64,000 nucleotides of DNA from NCBI GenBank assembly GCA_016903695.1, contig JADQBB010000013.1, positions 32,163 to 96,162 on the forward strand. Direction: 5' to 3'. Of the stretch, positions 1 to 10,622 are shown piece by piece. Each line of letters starts with the position of its first letter. Positions within the stretch are counted from its first letter, which is position 1. The notes under the pieces were generated by a model. The model had not been told where the DNA came from. It ran no database searches and saw only the letters and a program-made list of their open reading frames with translations. This DNA is from Chlorogloea purpurea SAG 13.99 (GTDB lineage Bacteria; Cyanobacteriota; Cyanobacteriia; Cyanobacteriales; Microcystaceae). The translations under genes were made by a program, and so were the position numbers.

Positions 1-1
1 G

Positions 2-1327
2 GTACTACCCGTATTGAACGAGGAAGTATTAGCCTCGGCGGTTAAATTGGGTTTGGCCATCGACGGGCAAATTACTAAATATAGTAAATTCGATCGCAAG
101 CAATATTTCTACCCGGATTTACCGAAGAATTATCAAATCTCCCAGTACGACCTACCCATCGTCGAACACGGGAAACTGGAAATCGAATTAGTAGATAAAA
201 AGACGAAAACGGTAGAAAGAAAAACCATCGGCATCACCCGCCTGCACATGGAAGAAGACGCGGGTAAATTAGTTCACGGTGGGAGCGATCGCTTAGCCGG
301 TTCTACTTACTCCCTAGTAGATTTTAACCGTACCGGCGTACCCCTTTTAGAGATCGTTTCCGAACCCGATTTACGCACCGGGCAAGAAGCAGCGGAATAC
401 GCCCAAGAATTGCGGCGTTTAGTGCGCTATCTCGGTATCGGTGACGGTAATATGCAGGAAGGCTCCCTCCGCTGTGACGTGAATATTTCCGTGCGCGAGC
501 GGGGTGCGAGCAAATTCGGCACGAAGGTAGAGATCAAGAATATGAACTCCTTCAGCGCTATTCAAAAAGCGATCGAATATGAAATCGATCGCCAAATACA
601 AGCTATAGAAAACGGTGAACCGATCTTCCAAGAAACCCGCCTCTGGGAAGAAAGCGCCCAACGTACTATCAGTATGCGGAAAAAAGAAGGGTCTAGCGAT
701 TATCGCTACTTCCCCGAACCCGATTTACCTCCCATGGAAGTCACCGCGGAACAATTAGAATCTTGGGGGTCGCAATTGCCCGAATTACCCGCCCGTAAAC
801 GTCGCCGCTACGAAGAAGAATTCGGCCTCTCCCCTTACGATGCTAGAGTTTTAACGGACGATCGTTCTGTAGCTCAATATTACGAGTCCGCGGTCATGGC
901 CGGAGGTAACGCTAAATTAGTAGCCAATTGGGTCACTCAAGATATAGCGGCCTATCTCAATAACAATAAGTTGACCATCGATGGGATCGGCTTAAAAGCC
1001 GCCCATCTCGCGGAATTGGTGGGGATGATCGCAAGCGGCACCATCTCCGGCAAAATCGCCAAGGATATACTGCCGGAATTACTGAGCGAGGGCGGCTCAC
1101 CGAAAGCCATAGTGGAGAAGAAAGGATTGGTACAAGTGTCTGACCCAACCCAGATCGAGAAAACGATCGACGAAATCCTCGCCGCCTTCCCCGATGAGTT
1201 AGCCAAATTCCGGGCCGGAAAAACCAATCTCAAGGGCTTTTTCGTCGGTCAGGTAATGAAGAAGAGCGGCGGTAAAGCCGACCCGAAACTCACCAGTCAA
1301 ATACTAGATAAAAAGTTACAGGGTTAA
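2..1327 (+). CDS. gatB: Aspartyl/glutamyl-tRNA amidotransferase subunit B (5' partial)
   Basis: GatB binds mischarged Glu-tRNA(Gln) or Asp-tRNA(Asn) and, with GatA and GatC, converts it to the amide form; cyanobacteria use this route because they lack GlnRS. The frame is open from base 2 (VLPVLNEEV...), so the true start lies before the window and about 50 N-terminal residues are missing; the TTG at 14 is internal. The conserved [11 protein letters not shown] segment, the cradle-domain motifs and a C-terminal YqeY-like tail (from about [19 protein letters not shown]) are present and intact. An ABC ATPase gene follows 10 bp downstream and may be co-transcribed. The identification is secure; only the 5' end is unseen. 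Confidence 0.95.
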   Translation, partial: VLPVLNEEVLASAVKLGLAIDGQITKYSKFDRKQYFYPDLPKNYQISQYDLPIVEHGKLEIELVDKKTKTVERKTIGITRLHMEEDAGKLVHGGSDRLAGSTYSLVDFNRTGVPLLEIVSEPDLRTGQEAAEYAQELRRLVRYLGIGDGNMQEGSLRCDVNISVRERGASKFGTKVEIKNMNSFSAIQKAIEYEIDRQIQAIENGEPIFQETRLWEESAQRTISMRKKEGSSDYRYFPEPDLPPMEVTAEQLESWGSQLPELPARKRRRYEEEFGLSPYDARVLTDDRSVAQYYESAVMAGGNAKLVANWVTQDIAAYLNNNKLTIDGIGLKAAHLAELVGMIASGTISGKIAKDILPELLSEGGSPKAIVEKKGLVQVSDPTQIEKTIDEILAAFPDELAKFRAGKTNLKGFFVGQVMKKSGGKADPKLTSQILDKKLQG

Positions 1328-1337
1328 AGCCACCGCC

Positions 1338-2063
1338 ATGATCATCGCTGAAAATGTCGAGAAATGGTATGAAAATCGTTTCCATGTTCTCCGTTCGGTT
1401 AATCTCACCGTGGAGAAACAGGAAGTGGTGGTGATCATGGGCCCTTCTGGCAGCGGCAAATCAACTTTCATCCGCACTTTTAACGGCTTAGAAGCTTATC
1501 AAAAGGGCCGGATCATCGTCGATGGTATTCCCGTTTCTCATAACGTCAAAGAAATCGATTCTATCCGTCAAGAAGTGGGGATGGTGTTTCAACAATTTAA
1601 TCTTTTCCCCCATCTGACGGTCTTGGATAATATCACTCTCGCTCCCATTTGGGTGCGTCGCTGGCCGCGGGCGAAAGCACAGGAAATCGCCCTGGATTTA
1701 CTAGAGAGAGTGGGTATTCTCGAACAAGCCCACAAATACCCCGATCGATTATCGGGCGGTCAACAGCAGCGGGTAGCCATCGCCCGCGCCCTGGCGATGC
1801 AACCTAAAGTGATGTTATTCGATGAGCCGACTTCAGCCCTAGACCCGGAAATGGTCAGGGAAGTATTGGAAACGATGAAAAATCTGGCTCGATCGGGTAT
1901 GACGATGGTATGTGTCACTCATGAGGTGGGTTTCGCCCGCGAGGTGGCCGATCGTGTGGTATTCATGGATCAGGGCGTAATTATCGAAATAGCCCCCCCG
2001 GAAGTGTTTTTTACTAAACCGGAACACGATCGTACCAAACAATTCCTCGACAAAATTCTCTAA
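1338..2063 (+). CDS. Polar amino-acid ABC transporter ATP-binding protein (GlnQ/HisP type)
   Basis: This 241-residue protein is a complete ABC ATPase. It has Walker A GPSGSGKS (about residues 35-42), a Q-loop in [13 protein letters not shown], signature LSGGQQQ, Walker B VMLFDEP and the H-loop VTHE. The [12 protein letters not shown] stretch and overall length match the PAAT family (GlnQ, HisP, BgtA), which powers uptake of glutamine, histidine, arginine and similar amino acids at the inner membrane. No permease or binding-protein gene is adjacent, so it must work with subunits encoded elsewhere, as cyanobacterial BgtA does. The substrate cannot be told from the sequence. It starts 10 bp after gatB. 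Confidence 0.85.
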   Translation: MIIAENVEKWYENRFHVLRSVNLTVEKQEVVVIMGPSGSGKSTFIRTFNGLEAYQKGRIIVDGIPVSHNVKEIDSIRQEVGMVFQQFNLFPHLTVLDNITLAPIWVRRWPRAKAQEIALDLLERVGILEQAHKYPDRLSGGQQQRVAIARALAMQPKVMLFDEPTSALDPEMVREVLETMKNLARSGMTMVCVTHEVGFAREVADRVVFMDQGVIIEIAPPEVFFTKPEHDRTKQFLDKIL

Positions 2064-2125
2064 TCCAACCACGGCCCGTTCTGAGTTAATCTAAATTCTG
2101 TAACAATTTATTTAGGCTCTCGTCT

Positions 2126-2575
2126 ATGGAACGCACTTTTCTCATGATCAAGCCCGACGGCGTACAGCGTCAACTGGTGGGTGAAGTGATCAAACGCTTT
2201 GAAACTAAAGGTTTTACCCTCGTGGGTCTCAAGTTCATGAAGGTTTCCCGTGAACTGGCCGAACAGCATTACGCTGTCCATAAAGAGCGCCCCTTTTTCG
2301 GTTCTCTCGTTGAGTTCATCATTTCGGCTCCCGTGGTGGCGATGGTGTGGGAAGGTAAAGGAGTTATCGCCTCCGCTAGAAAAATCATCGGTGCTACCAA
2401 TCCCCTCAATTCCGAACCAGGCACTATCCGCGGCGATTTCGGCGTGGACGTGGGCAGGAATTTAATTCACGGCTCCGACGCGCCGGAAACCGCACAGCAA
2501 GAAGTGAGCCTTTGGTTTACCGAGGAAGAATTGGTGAGCTGGCAACTTGCCGTCACACCTTGGTTGTACGAGTAA
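2126..2575 (+). CDS. ndk: Nucleoside diphosphate kinase
   Basis: Ndk moves the gamma phosphate of ATP to any NDP through a phospho-histidine, balancing NTP and dNTP pools in the cytoplasm. The 149-residue protein has normal family length, the N-terminal [12 protein letters not shown] strand, and the active-site segment RNLIHGSD with the catalytic histidine at about residue 115. The start ATG at 2126 gives the usual N-terminus. It lies 62 bp after the ABC ATPase gene and is followed by two hairpins (2609-2659). No abnormality was seen. Confidence 0.97.
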   Translation: MERTFLMIKPDGVQRQLVGEVIKRFETKGFTLVGLKFMKVSRELAEQHYAVHKERPFFGSLVEFIISAPVVAMVWEGKGVIASARKIIGATNPLNSEPGTIRGDFGVDVGRNLIHGSDAPETAQQEVSLWFTEEELVSWQLAVTPWLYE

Positions 2576-2608
2576 CTACCAGGGGATAAATTCCCTGGCT
2601 GATAGCTA

Positions 2609-2659
2609 AAGTCGGTGATCACCGACTTCTGCTTTGAGACCGTGATTTCAATCACGGTC
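2609..2659. repeat. Two tandem hairpins between ndk and tilS
   Basis: A perfect 20-bp palindrome (2609-2628, arms of 10 with no spacer) is followed by a second inverted repeat with 9-bp arms (2638-2646 and 2651-2659) and a 4-nt loop. Neither is followed by a good T-run, so intrinsic termination is uncertain. They could stabilise the ndk 3' end or act as a binding site. Confidence 0.6.
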
Positions 2660-2738
2660 GGGTAAACCCCAAGAATTGCACGATCGAGATGTTCCCTTTT
2701 ATTCCCTGCCGGTTATAGCAACTAACTACCACCAAAGA

Positions 2739-3713
2739 ATGTGGACAGATCTTCATAGTCGCCTGAGTCGTACTTTAAAAACCCGTCAATTATTACCCCC
2801 CCACAGTCGCTTATTGGTGGCAGTATCGGGTGGACAGGATTCTCTGTGTCTCCTTAGATTACTATTGGATTTACAGCCGAAATGGGACTGGTATATAGTG
2901 GTGGGACATGGTGATCACGGTTGGCCCCACGATCGAGGTGTCAGCGATCATGTGCGTAATATCACCGAGTCTTGGGGCGTGCCTTTTCGGGTACGCAACG
3001 CGATCGATCTCCCGCGAACCGAGGCCGCCGCACGAAAATGGCGTTACGAAGTGTTAGGGGAAATGGTCGCCGAGGAAGGTCTGGATACGATCGTTACCGG
3101 TCATACTCTCAGCGATCGAGCGGAAACTTTCCTTTATAATCTCATGCGTGGTGCTGGCGGTGACGGATTGGCTTCTTTAACGCAAGAGCGATTATTAGAA
3201 AATAACCAAAAAGCCGGTTTTATCAGGTTGGTGCGTCCTTTATTGAACGTTAGGAGACTCGAAACGGCCCGATTCTGTGAAACTTTAAATATACCTGTTT
3301 GGACGGACGAATATAATCAGGATCTCGATTATGCTCGTAATCGAATCCGCTTGCAATTAATGCCTTACCTTCGAGATAACTTTAATCCACAAGTAGAAAA
3401 GCATTTGGCTCAAACGGCAGAGATCCTCGAAGAAGAAAATAAATATTTAGAACAGGTTGCGCGAGAATACTTACGAGAATTAGTGGACACTACCGGCAAA
3501 GAAATCGATCGTCGGGGATTGAAAAAATTACCTTTACCGTTACAGCGTCGGGTCATCAAACAGTTTTTAACCTACCACTGGGGTAAAACAGCTAACTATC
3601 GAGAAATTGAATTGATAATCAATCTCATTGACGCGGGTAATCGCAGTAGTAGCCCTTCCTTGAGAGGGGATTCGATCGCTATTGTCAGGGACGATCGGAT
3701 CGTTTTAAGCTGA
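2739..3713 (+). CDS. tilS: tRNA(Ile)-lysidine synthase
   Basis: TilS attaches lysine to C34 of the CAU anticodon of a minor tRNA-Ile, changing both its codon reading and its charging. The PP-loop motif SGGQDS is at about residues 30-35, and the N-type ATPase core continues through GHGDHG and TGHTLSDRAETFLYNLMRG. The frame is open back to a TTG at 2676, but I chose ATG 2739 because the product then begins shortly before the usual LLVAVSGG strand and has the 320-residue length common in cyanobacteria. Its 3' end overlaps the convergent hmpF gene by 9 bp. Confidence 0.92.
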   Translation: MWTDLHSRLSRTLKTRQLLPPHSRLLVAVSGGQDSLCLLRLLLDLQPKWDWYIVVGHGDHGWPHDRGVSDHVRNITESWGVPFRVRNAIDLPRTEAAARKWRYEVLGEMVAEEGLDTIVTGHTLSDRAETFLYNLMRGAGGDGLASLTQERLLENNQKAGFIRLVRPLLNVRRLETARFCETLNIPVWTDEYNQDLDYARNRIRLQLMPYLRDNFNPQVEKHLAQTAEILEEENKYLEQVAREYLRELVDTTGKEIDRRGLKKLPLPLQRRVIKQFLTYHWGKTANYREIELIINLIDAGNRSSSPSLRGDSIAIVRDDRIVLS

Positions 3714-5357
3714 GGCGGAGAAGGGATAGCTGTTGTTATTGGCGTTAGCGTCCGTTAACCAAGGGGACAGATCATCGAGGAGGCGACGGATTTCATCGAG
3801 CCGGTCTTGAATCGGCTGTAGAGAACTTTCATATAATTGAACTTGCGCGCGTAGAGTTGCTAAATTAGAGTTAGCCTGTTGCCATTCTTGTTCTTTTGCT
3901 TCTAATTCTTTCACCTGTTGCTCGTGTTCCGCCGATTGTTCGCCCAAGATCTCCCGGATCTGTCTCAAGCTACTTTGTAAATGTTCGATTTCTCTTTCTA
4001 GTAGTTGACGTTCTCCTTCCGTACTTTGTTGACGTTCGGCTAACATGATGATCAGGGGTTGTAAATTGATTTGGTCTCTGGAATTAATCTCCATCAAGCC
4101 ATTTCTGCGTTTAAAAACTTTGAGATGCCCTTCGAGAACCGCTTGCCTCTCACTGATGTTACGTCTTTGACCGATCAGAGTTTGATCGAGCATCTTTTTT
4201 CCTTCCATAGCTTCGGCTAGATCGCTTTCCAAGGTAAGACGATCGTAATCGCTGGCTGAATTATATTTATTTCTCAGTTCTTCTACTTCTTGGGACTTAT
4301 AAGATAGTTCTTCCTCTTGTTCATCCACAAATGTCATTAAACGATCTAGCTCTTTTTGTAAATTATTAACTATTGTTTCTAACTCTTGTAGGGGCATATT
4401 TTCTAAGTTTTCTACATCAACTTTCGGCTCTGTATCTATCTGATCCCCTCTGGCAATTTTCGTTATATTCTGTCGGAGTTCTTCTGTAGTTTGTAGGGTA
4501 AGATTGACTCGACCTAATAATTCTTTTTTGTTATTTAAAACTGCTTCTTGAACGTAAAGTTGTGTTTTTGCTTGTTCTAAAGAATTTTTAGCTATATAGA
4601 TCTCTTGGCGACGTTCTGAAATAGAGCGGGTCAATCTTTCTACTAATTCCTGTTGTTGATTTAATTGACCTTTCTGTTGATTTAACTTTTGCCAGTGACC
4701 GTTTAAAAGACTTTGTTGACCGTTGACACTTTCTTTAGCCACTAAAAACGGTCGGGTTATCGGCTCTATCCCATTCGTGGTCTGACTGAACCGCTCGATC
4801 ACCCCTTGAATCCACTGGGCTTGTTCGGGGGATAAATCTCCTGTAGAACCCAGGTTAACTTCCTGCTGCTCTAATTGCCTTTGCTGGAATTCTAATTGCT
4901 TCTGGAGACTCTCTAACTCCTCTCGTTGTTGTTTTAAATAAGAATACTGTTGTTCTAGTTCGGATGATTGTTGCTCGAAATGTTCTGCTTGAGCCTCTAT
5001 ATCCATTTTCTGGCGGTTGAGGATCTCGCTTTGATAGGTTAAGGATTGTTTCCATTGCTCGATTTTCTCTTGGTCTTCCTTATTCTTTTCCATCAAGCGG
5101 GAAATTTTTTGGAGTTGACGCACCATTTCTAAACCGGCAAAGTCCGCATTACCTTGTATTTGACGATTATTACCGAGTTTGACCAGAAGTAGAGTTCCCT
5201 CTCCCAAAGATTTATTCTCGTCGTAGGAAATCAATTCTTCGGTCGTGACTGCACTCCAAGTCTGATCATTATGTTGACACGCCAGCAATTTGATTTCAGT
5301 CTTGAGACCGCCCATAAAACCTTTCACTTGCTTTTTGACTTCTGCGAGGTATAACAC
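3705..5357 (-). CDS. hmpF: Pilus motility/taxis protein HmpF
   Basis: The protein has 550 residues: a conserved N-terminal region of about 60 (YLAEVKKQVKGFMGGLKTEI, then LLACQHNDQTWSAV) followed by long coiled coil rich in Gln and Glu to near the C-terminus. This matches HmpF of filamentous and unicellular cyanobacteria, a coiled-coil protein needed for type IV pilus-based gliding that accumulates at pilus-bearing poles. It is divergent from the pilGHIJ operon across a 353-bp gap, as in the hmp loci known from Nostoc and Synechocystis. The start codon is GTG at 5357. The family match rests on the N-terminal block; coiled coil alone would not be diagnostic. Confidence 0.85.
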   Translation of the reverse strand: MLYLAEVKKQVKGFMGGLKTEIKLLACQHNDQTWSAVTTEELISYDENKSLGEGTLLLVKLGNNRQIQGNADFAGLEMVRQLQKISRLMEKNKEDQEKIEQWKQSLTYQSEILNRQKMDIEAQAEHFEQQSSELEQQYSYLKQQREELESLQKQLEFQQRQLEQQEVNLGSTGDLSPEQAQWIQGVIERFSQTTNGIEPITRPFLVAKESVNGQQSLLNGHWQKLNQQKGQLNQQQELVERLTRSISERRQEIYIAKNSLEQAKTQLYVQEAVLNNKKELLGRVNLTLQTTEELRQNITKIARGDQIDTEPKVDVENLENMPLQELETIVNNLQKELDRLMTFVDEQEEELSYKSQEVEELRNKYNSASDYDRLTLESDLAEAMEGKKMLDQTLIGQRRNISERQAVLEGHLKVFKRRNGLMEINSRDQINLQPLIIMLAERQQSTEGERQLLEREIEHLQSSLRQIREILGEQSAEHEQQVKELEAKEQEWQQANSNLATLRAQVQLYESSLQPIQDRLDEIRRLLDDLSPWLTDANANNNSYPFSASA

Positions 5358-5710
5358 AGGTTGTTGCCCTTCCTAAATCTTGATCTAATGCTGTAGATTA
5401 ACCTATCAATCCTAGTTTACCCAGATTTTATTTAAGGATTTACAATGGTGGTACAATTCCCAAGATATTCTCTCAGTGGTTTTTATCCTAGGGTACGTAT
5501 TACTGAAACACCTAAGCTAAGTCAACTAGGTTATTAATACTCAGAATATTCAGGTGAGATACAGTATACCTGAAATATTTCATCCATCTAGAGGTTTGTG
5601 TGCTGACAATGATCTGTGAAACTGGAACCGAGAGCCATTATTGAGGGTCAGGTTAAATTTGGGCGAGATAGCTGGAATTTTTGGGAATAGATATAAATCT
5701 ACAAATAATT
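5358..5710. promoter_or_regulatory. Divergent intergenic region hmpF/pilG with an inverted repeat
   Basis: No gene was seen in these 353 bp. An imperfect inverted repeat has arms 5545-5555 and 5568-5579 (core TTCAGGT...ACCTGAA, 12-nt spacer, one bulge). It lies where promoters for hmpF (minus) and pilG (plus) should be. I could not assign a -10/-35 pair with confidence. Confidence 0.4.
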
Positions 5711-6865
5711 ATGCAGGGAACACTTAATGAGATAGACATCCGCAGTATCTTGCAGTTGATCGAGTTAGGACAGAGAACGGGAGAATTATTTATCGAACCC
5801 TACGATAATAATTCATCCTCTAAGCGAATGGAAATAGTCCCCAGGGGTTGGTTCGTGTTTTTCGTTAACGGTCAGATCGTTTACGCTACCGATCGCAGTA
5901 GCCATAACCTGTTACGGCTGAAGGATTACGTGCGCTTCCACCGGATTCAACAGGGGCCTAGAGAAGAGGTAAGTACAGCGAATATTCTCAACACCCCGGA
6001 ATATTTTTATATCTGGCAATTATTAGAAAAAAATTTAATCACGCCGGCCCAAGCTAGAGAGATAATTGGCTGTATGGTGCGGGAAACACTTTTCGATCTC
6101 TTCTGTTTACGTCAGGGCGCGTTCACGTTTGAATTAGGTTCTCCCCTAGCCCCCCAATTGATGACGATGGCGGTGGCCCCCCTGGTGAGGAAAATCGTCG
6201 GTCAAGTACAACAGTGGAAACATTTTCACCCTCAGATACAACACCCGGATCAATTTTTCGTGATCGTTGACCCGGAAGAGTTACAGGGCAATATACCCGA
6301 TCGAGCCTACAGGAACTTAGATAAATGGGCGAAAAATAAAACCAGCCTCCGTCAACTGTCCCGCTATCTGGGGCGGGATCTAGTTCTGGTGGCCCGTACC
6401 CTCTACCCTTACGTGCAAAGGGGCTGGGTACAGTTCGTTCACCCGGGCGCTCAAAAGGAGGAAGCCGATCGTCATCACTGGCCGCAACCCGATAATATGC
6501 CCCTCAAAATAGCTTGTATCGATGACGATTTAAGCGTGGGAAAAACCGTGGAAGCGATTCTCGCCGATAATGGTTATGGGGTCACTCTCTATACAGATCC
6601 TTTGGAAGCCTTACGGGGAGTCTTTATCGAACCACCGGACGTGATCCTCTGCGACCTGACCATGCCCAAATTAGACGGTTACGACCTGTGCGCCATGTTG
6701 CGTCACTCGGGTCAGTTCCGACAGACCCCTATAATCATGCTTACCAGTAAAGAAGCGTTTATAGATCGTGTTAAAGCTAGAATTATAGGAGCAACTGACT
6801 ATTTGACTAAACCCTTCGGCGGCAATGAACTATTATTGCTACTGGAAAAATTTAATAAGTCATAG
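5711..6865 (+). CDS. pilG: PatA/PilG-type response regulator
   Basis: From ATG 5711 the 384-residue protein begins MQGTLNEIDIRSILQLIELG, the characteristic PatA N-terminal (DUF4388) motif. It ends with a CheY-like receiver domain (about residues 263-384) holding the DDD acidic pocket, phospho-acceptor Asp in CDLTMP, LTS and the TKP lysine. A TTG at 5681 would add 10 residues, but the ATG start agrees with the family. It is the first gene of a four-gene chemosensory operon (Synechocystis slr1041-slr1044 order) that controls pilus motility and phototaxis. The histidine kinase (PilL/HmpE) is not encoded nearby. Confidence 0.93.
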   Translation: MQGTLNEIDIRSILQLIELGQRTGELFIEPYDNNSSSKRMEIVPRGWFVFFVNGQIVYATDRSSHNLLRLKDYVRFHRIQQGPREEVSTANILNTPEYFYIWQLLEKNLITPAQAREIIGCMVRETLFDLFCLRQGAFTFELGSPLAPQLMTMAVAPLVRKIVGQVQQWKHFHPQIQHPDQFFVIVDPEELQGNIPDRAYRNLDKWAKNKTSLRQLSRYLGRDLVLVARTLYPYVQRGWVQFVHPGAQKEEADRHHWPQPDNMPLKIACIDDDLSVGKTVEAILADNGYGVTLYTDPLEALRGVFIEPPDVILCDLTMPKLDGYDLCAMLRHSGQFRQTPIIMLTSKEAFIDRVKARIIGATDYLTKPFGGNELLLLLEKFNKS

Positions 6866-7035
6866 TGGATTTATTCTAGAAAATTGGGAATATTAAATGT
6901 GAATCCAAGTATGAAGATTGTCACAATCGGATGCCGAGATTCAATTTCACAGGTACAAGTTTACTAGAATAGGGTCAGAATGAGCTATCGGACATCTATG
7001 ATTGTTGTCCTCACCAACCCATTAGGTAGGGAGTT

Positions 7036-7401
7036 ATGAGCGAAATTTTGCTGGTAGAAGACAGCCAAGTACAACGGGAACTAATTTGTAACCTTTTAAG
7101 GAACAATGGCATCAAAGTGACTGTAGCTCACGATGGGGTCGAAGCGCTGGAACATATTCAAAAATTCAGCCCAGATCTCGTCGTGTTGGATATAGTCATG
7201 CCGCGCATGAACGGTTATGAGGTTTGTCGTCGCCTCAAATCTGATCCGAAAACGAAAAATGTCCCCGTGGTCATGTGTTCTTCCAAAGGAGAGGAATGGG
7301 ATCGCTATTGGGGGATGAGACAGGGGGCCGACGCTTATATCGCTAAACCCTTTGAACCTGTGGAATTAATCGGCACGATCAAACAACTCTTGAGGGGATA
7401 A
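7036..7401 (+). CDS. pilH: CheY-like response regulator PilH
   Basis: This 121-residue single receiver domain has the acidic pair in LLVEDS, the phospho-acceptor Asp in LDIVMP, the CSSK switch region and the AKP lysine. It has no output domain, so it probably acts by binding the pilus motor or as a phosphate sink, as PilH does. The start has a good AGGGAG ribosome binding site. It lies 170 bp after pilG and 39 bp before pilI. Confidence 0.93.
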   Translation: MSEILLVEDSQVQRELICNLLRNNGIKVTVAHDGVEALEHIQKFSPDLVVLDIVMPRMNGYEVCRRLKSDPKTKNVPVVMCSSKGEEWDRYWGMRQGADAYIAKPFEPVELIGTIKQLLRG

Positions 7402-7440
7402 AACCCCCCTAATTGCTATAAACACGCTTAAACTCAAATC

Positions 7441-7968
7441 ATGGTCAACACTCCCGATTTCTTCACCAACACCGAGCAGGATATATCACCGGATATACAG
7501 GCACTAAAAACGCCATCAGGGGAACTACATTTAAGATTTTATCTGAGTTCTAATGATGAGTTCGCCCTACCGGCGATCGGCATCAAAGAAGTAATGCAGC
7601 AACCACCCGATCGTATTACTGCCATCCCCAACGCCTCGCCGCTGTTATTGGGAACGATCAATCTGAGGGGACAAGTGATCTGGGTAGCGGATTTAGGGCA
7701 ATTTCTAGGAGATAGAAACTATTTGAATACGGATAGACCGGAAATACCAGTCATCGCCATCGAAGAACAAGAAGTCTTGTTGGGTTTAGCGGTCGATCGA
7801 TTGGGAGATATGGACTGGTTGGACTTAGAACAACTACAGAGTTCCACTAACGCCCCAGACCAGATCGCCCCTTATGTACAGGGGGAATGGGTACAAGAAA
7901 ACGTAGAAACCCCACTGCGGTTATTGGATCATATTGCCATTTTACGCTCGGCTCGATGGGCGGCCTAG
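7441..7968 (+). CDS. pilI: CheW-like adaptor PilI
   Basis: The 175-residue protein consists of a CheW domain (LHLRFYLSSNDEFALPAIGIKEVM, then PLLLGTINLRGQVIWVADLGQFLG), preceded by about 25 variable residues. CheW proteins couple chemoreceptors to the CheA-type kinase at the membrane. It is in the standard position between pilH and the receptor gene pilJ, with 46 bp to pilJ. Confidence 0.93.
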   Translation: MVNTPDFFTNTEQDISPDIQALKTPSGELHLRFYLSSNDEFALPAIGIKEVMQQPPDRITAIPNASPLLLGTINLRGQVIWVADLGQFLGDRNYLNTDRPEIPVIAIEEQEVLLGLAVDRLGDMDWLDLEQLQSSTNAPDQIAPYVQGEWVQENVETPLRLLDHIAILRSARWAA

Positions 7969-8014
7969 AATCACCACTTAACTTTTAGTAACTACTATCA
8001 CTGGAGGGCGGACG

Positions 8015-10573
8015 ATGCCGTTAGGGAATGATTACGTAACACTGTACGGACAGGCCAACGCAGCCTATTGTCAAGGTAACTTGGACGAAGCCAATCGCAT
8101 TATCGAGTCGATGCTGGGGGAGTACCCCGATGATCCCAATATACTGTTATTACAGGGTCATATTAATCTGGGAAGACAAGAATACAAAGCTGCCCAAAGA
8201 CAATACGAGAAAGTTTTACAACTAGCCAAAGCTTCCGACCAATCCGATCTAGTTGACTACGCCAGGCGCGGCTTAGAACAGGCTCGCCACAGCCAATTAC
8301 AGGACGAGTTCAGCTCTTTTGATGAAATGGAAGCCACCGAGGGCATCACTTTCGGCGCAGCCGATTTCAAAGGGGGTCAAAGTTTTGCTAGCCAGGAGTC
8401 GGCAGAAACGGTTGACTGGCAACCGGAAGAATTCGACTGGGGCAACGGCCTATTCAACGAAGCGGATTTGGACGAACCTACAGTGGGACAGCCCCAACCC
8501 TACGTCAATCCATTCGACCACGACGACCAAGAGGAAACAGCCTTTCACGGAACCCCATCGGGTTATTCTTTAAAGTCTCAAAACTCTAAATCAGCAGAGA
8601 CTTTTCACGAAGGTGAGGAATTTCAATGGGAACAAGATACGGGAGACGAAACTAATCCTTTTCCCTTTTTCGACGGCAACGCTCAGCCCAATCATGCCTT
8701 CGCGAGTGGCGGAGATTTTTACGATGAAGGGGAATCTACTTTTATGGTTTCCGGGCAGTTAAATAATAGCAGTTCCGGTTTCAGTAGATCTTCTCATCCA
8801 GGGATGAAAAATAATGCCAACCAAGATAACTTATTACATGATTTATCCAGTTTTCCAGAAGATGATCTAGAAGGTATTTCCGGGTTAGATATTACCGATG
8901 TGGCCCAATCGATGCAATTGGGCCGCACGGGAGAAGACTCGGGTTTGAACAGCAGTCTACCCAACAATACGGGATTAAATGTCGCTCCTTCCCAAACCCA
9001 GATCAATTGGTCAACTCAAATAGAGGACCAGGAGCAAGCTTATTCGGCGGAACGTTTACTCAAACCGACGACCGATGTGACCACGGGTAAATTAGGCTTC
9101 CTGATCAACGCTCCCTTGAAAACCAAGCGCCTGATTGTGTCACTCGGTGCGGGGTTGGCTCCCATCTTGATAATTTTTGCCGTCACCGCCGCCACCGGCT
9201 TATCCACTTCCCCCTCGAAACCCGTGGGGAAAGCACAACCGAAAACAGCTCAAGTACAGAAAAGCCAAGGGAAAATTTCCCCGTTGAGCCAGCCCGTGTT
9301 ATTAATGATGCTTTTATCGGGGGCCACGAGTTTCGGGTTAACCTGGCTTCTGGGCCAATTGATGATGAACAGGGTAGAACGATCGATCAATGACCTACGC
9401 TCTCAGTGCGACAAAATCACCGATGGGGATTTCAACGCTAAAGCCCTGATTTACTCCCAAGACGAATCGGGTCTATTAGCCCACAGTTTCAATCAGATGG
9501 TGAAGGTGATCGCCACTACCACCAGAGAAGCACAACAGAGAGCCAGCGAAACCGAGCAAGCTAAAGAAGATCTACAACGTCAGGTTATTCGCCTCCTCGA
9601 CGACGTGGAAGGGGCGGCTAGAGGTGATTTAACCGTACAGGCGGAAGTAACGCCGGACGTACTCGGGGCCGTGGCCGATGCCTTTAACCTGACGATTCAA
9701 AACCTGCGGGAAATCGTCAGACAGGTGAAACAGGCCGCCAAGCAGGTGAATAAGGGTTCCACCGATAGTGAATCCTACGCCCGTAATCAATCCAGCGACG
9801 CTTTACGGATGGCGGAAGAATTGGCCGTGACTTTAAATTCGGTACAGATGATGACCGAATCGATTCAAAGGGTAGCGGAAAACGCCCGCGAAGCCGAAGA
9901 AGTGGCTCGTACTTCCTCGATTACCGCCCTCAAAGGCGGTGAATCTGTAGAGAGGACCGTGTCCGGTATTTTACAAATCCGAGAAACTGTATCAGAAACT
10001 GCGAGAAAAGTCAAGAGGTTGGCGGAAGCTTCTCAAGAAATTTCCAAGATCGTCGCCGTAATTTCTCAGATCGCCTCCCGCACGAACTTACTAGCTTTAA
10101 ACGCCTCGATTCAATCGGCAAGGGCGGGAGAAGCGGGTAGAGGTTTCGCGATCGTAGCGGACGAAGTACGGCAGTTAGCCGATAGGTCGGCCAAATCCCT
10201 CAAGGAAATCGAACAGATCGTTTTACAGATTCAAAGTGAAACAGGGTCGGTGATGACGGCGATGGAAGAGGGGATTCAACAGGTACTCGACGTGACGGAA
10301 AGATCGGAACAGGCGAAGAAATCCCTCGAAGATATTATTCAAGTGTCCAATCGGATCGATAGTTTAGTGCGATCGATCACCGGCGATACCGTCAAACAAA
10401 GGGAAAATTCCCGCGAAGTAGCCCAGGTCATGCAATCGGTGGAACTCACCGCCCAGGAAACCTCTCAAGAATCCCAACGGGTAGCGGGTTCATTACAGAA
10501 ATTGGTGGGCATCTCCAGAGATTTATTATCCTCGATCGAAAAATTCCGAGTAGAGGAGGACGATGCGAAATAA
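8015..10573 (+). CDS. pilJ: Methyl-accepting chemotaxis protein PilJ
   Basis: This receptor of 852 residues starts after a strong GGAGGG site. The order is: a TPR-like helical N-terminus (about 1-90), a long acidic Asn/Asp/Glu/Ser-rich linker (about 100-350), two hydrophobic segments ([20 protein letters not shown] and [19 protein letters not shown]), a HAMP domain, and a C-terminal MCP signalling domain. The hairpin tip reads [20 protein letters not shown]. The two transmembrane segments are separated by only about 35 residues, so there is almost no periplasmic sensor; input may come through the cytoplasmic N-terminus or a partner. It signals through PilI to an unlinked kinase and on to PilG and PilH. 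Confidence 0.93.
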   Translation: MPLGNDYVTLYGQANAAYCQGNLDEANRIIESMLGEYPDDPNILLLQGHINLGRQEYKAAQRQYEKVLQLAKASDQSDLVDYARRGLEQARHSQLQDEFSSFDEMEATEGITFGAADFKGGQSFASQESAETVDWQPEEFDWGNGLFNEADLDEPTVGQPQPYVNPFDHDDQEETAFHGTPSGYSLKSQNSKSAETFHEGEEFQWEQDTGDETNPFPFFDGNAQPNHAFASGGDFYDEGESTFMVSGQLNNSSSGFSRSSHPGMKNNANQDNLLHDLSSFPEDDLEGISGLDITDVAQSMQLGRTGEDSGLNSSLPNNTGLNVAPSQTQINWSTQIEDQEQAYSAERLLKPTTDVTTGKLGFLINAPLKTKRLIVSLGAGLAPILIIFAVTAATGLSTSPSKPVGKAQPKTAQVQKSQGKISPLSQPVLLMMLLSGATSFGLTWLLGQLMMNRVERSINDLRSQCDKITDGDFNAKALIYSQDESGLLAHSFNQMVKVIATTTREAQQRASETEQAKEDLQRQVIRLLDDVEGAARGDLTVQAEVTPDVLGAVADAFNLTIQNLREIVRQVKQAAKQVNKGSTDSESYARNQSSDALRMAEELAVTLNSVQMMTESIQRVAENAREAEEVARTSSITALKGGESVERTVSGILQIRETVSETARKVKRLAEASQEISKIVAVISQIASRTNLLALNASIQSARAGEAGRGFAIVADEVRQLADRSAKSLKEIEQIVLQIQSETGSVMTAMEEGIQQVLDVTERSEQAKKSLEDIIQVSNRIDSLVRSITGDTVKQRENSREVAQVMQSVELTAQETSQESQRVAGSLQKLVGISRDLLSSIEKFRVEEDDAK

Positions 10574-10622
10574 TCGGAAAACACCCTTAGAATAATAAAG
10601 AACTATCACCCCATGAGATTCT

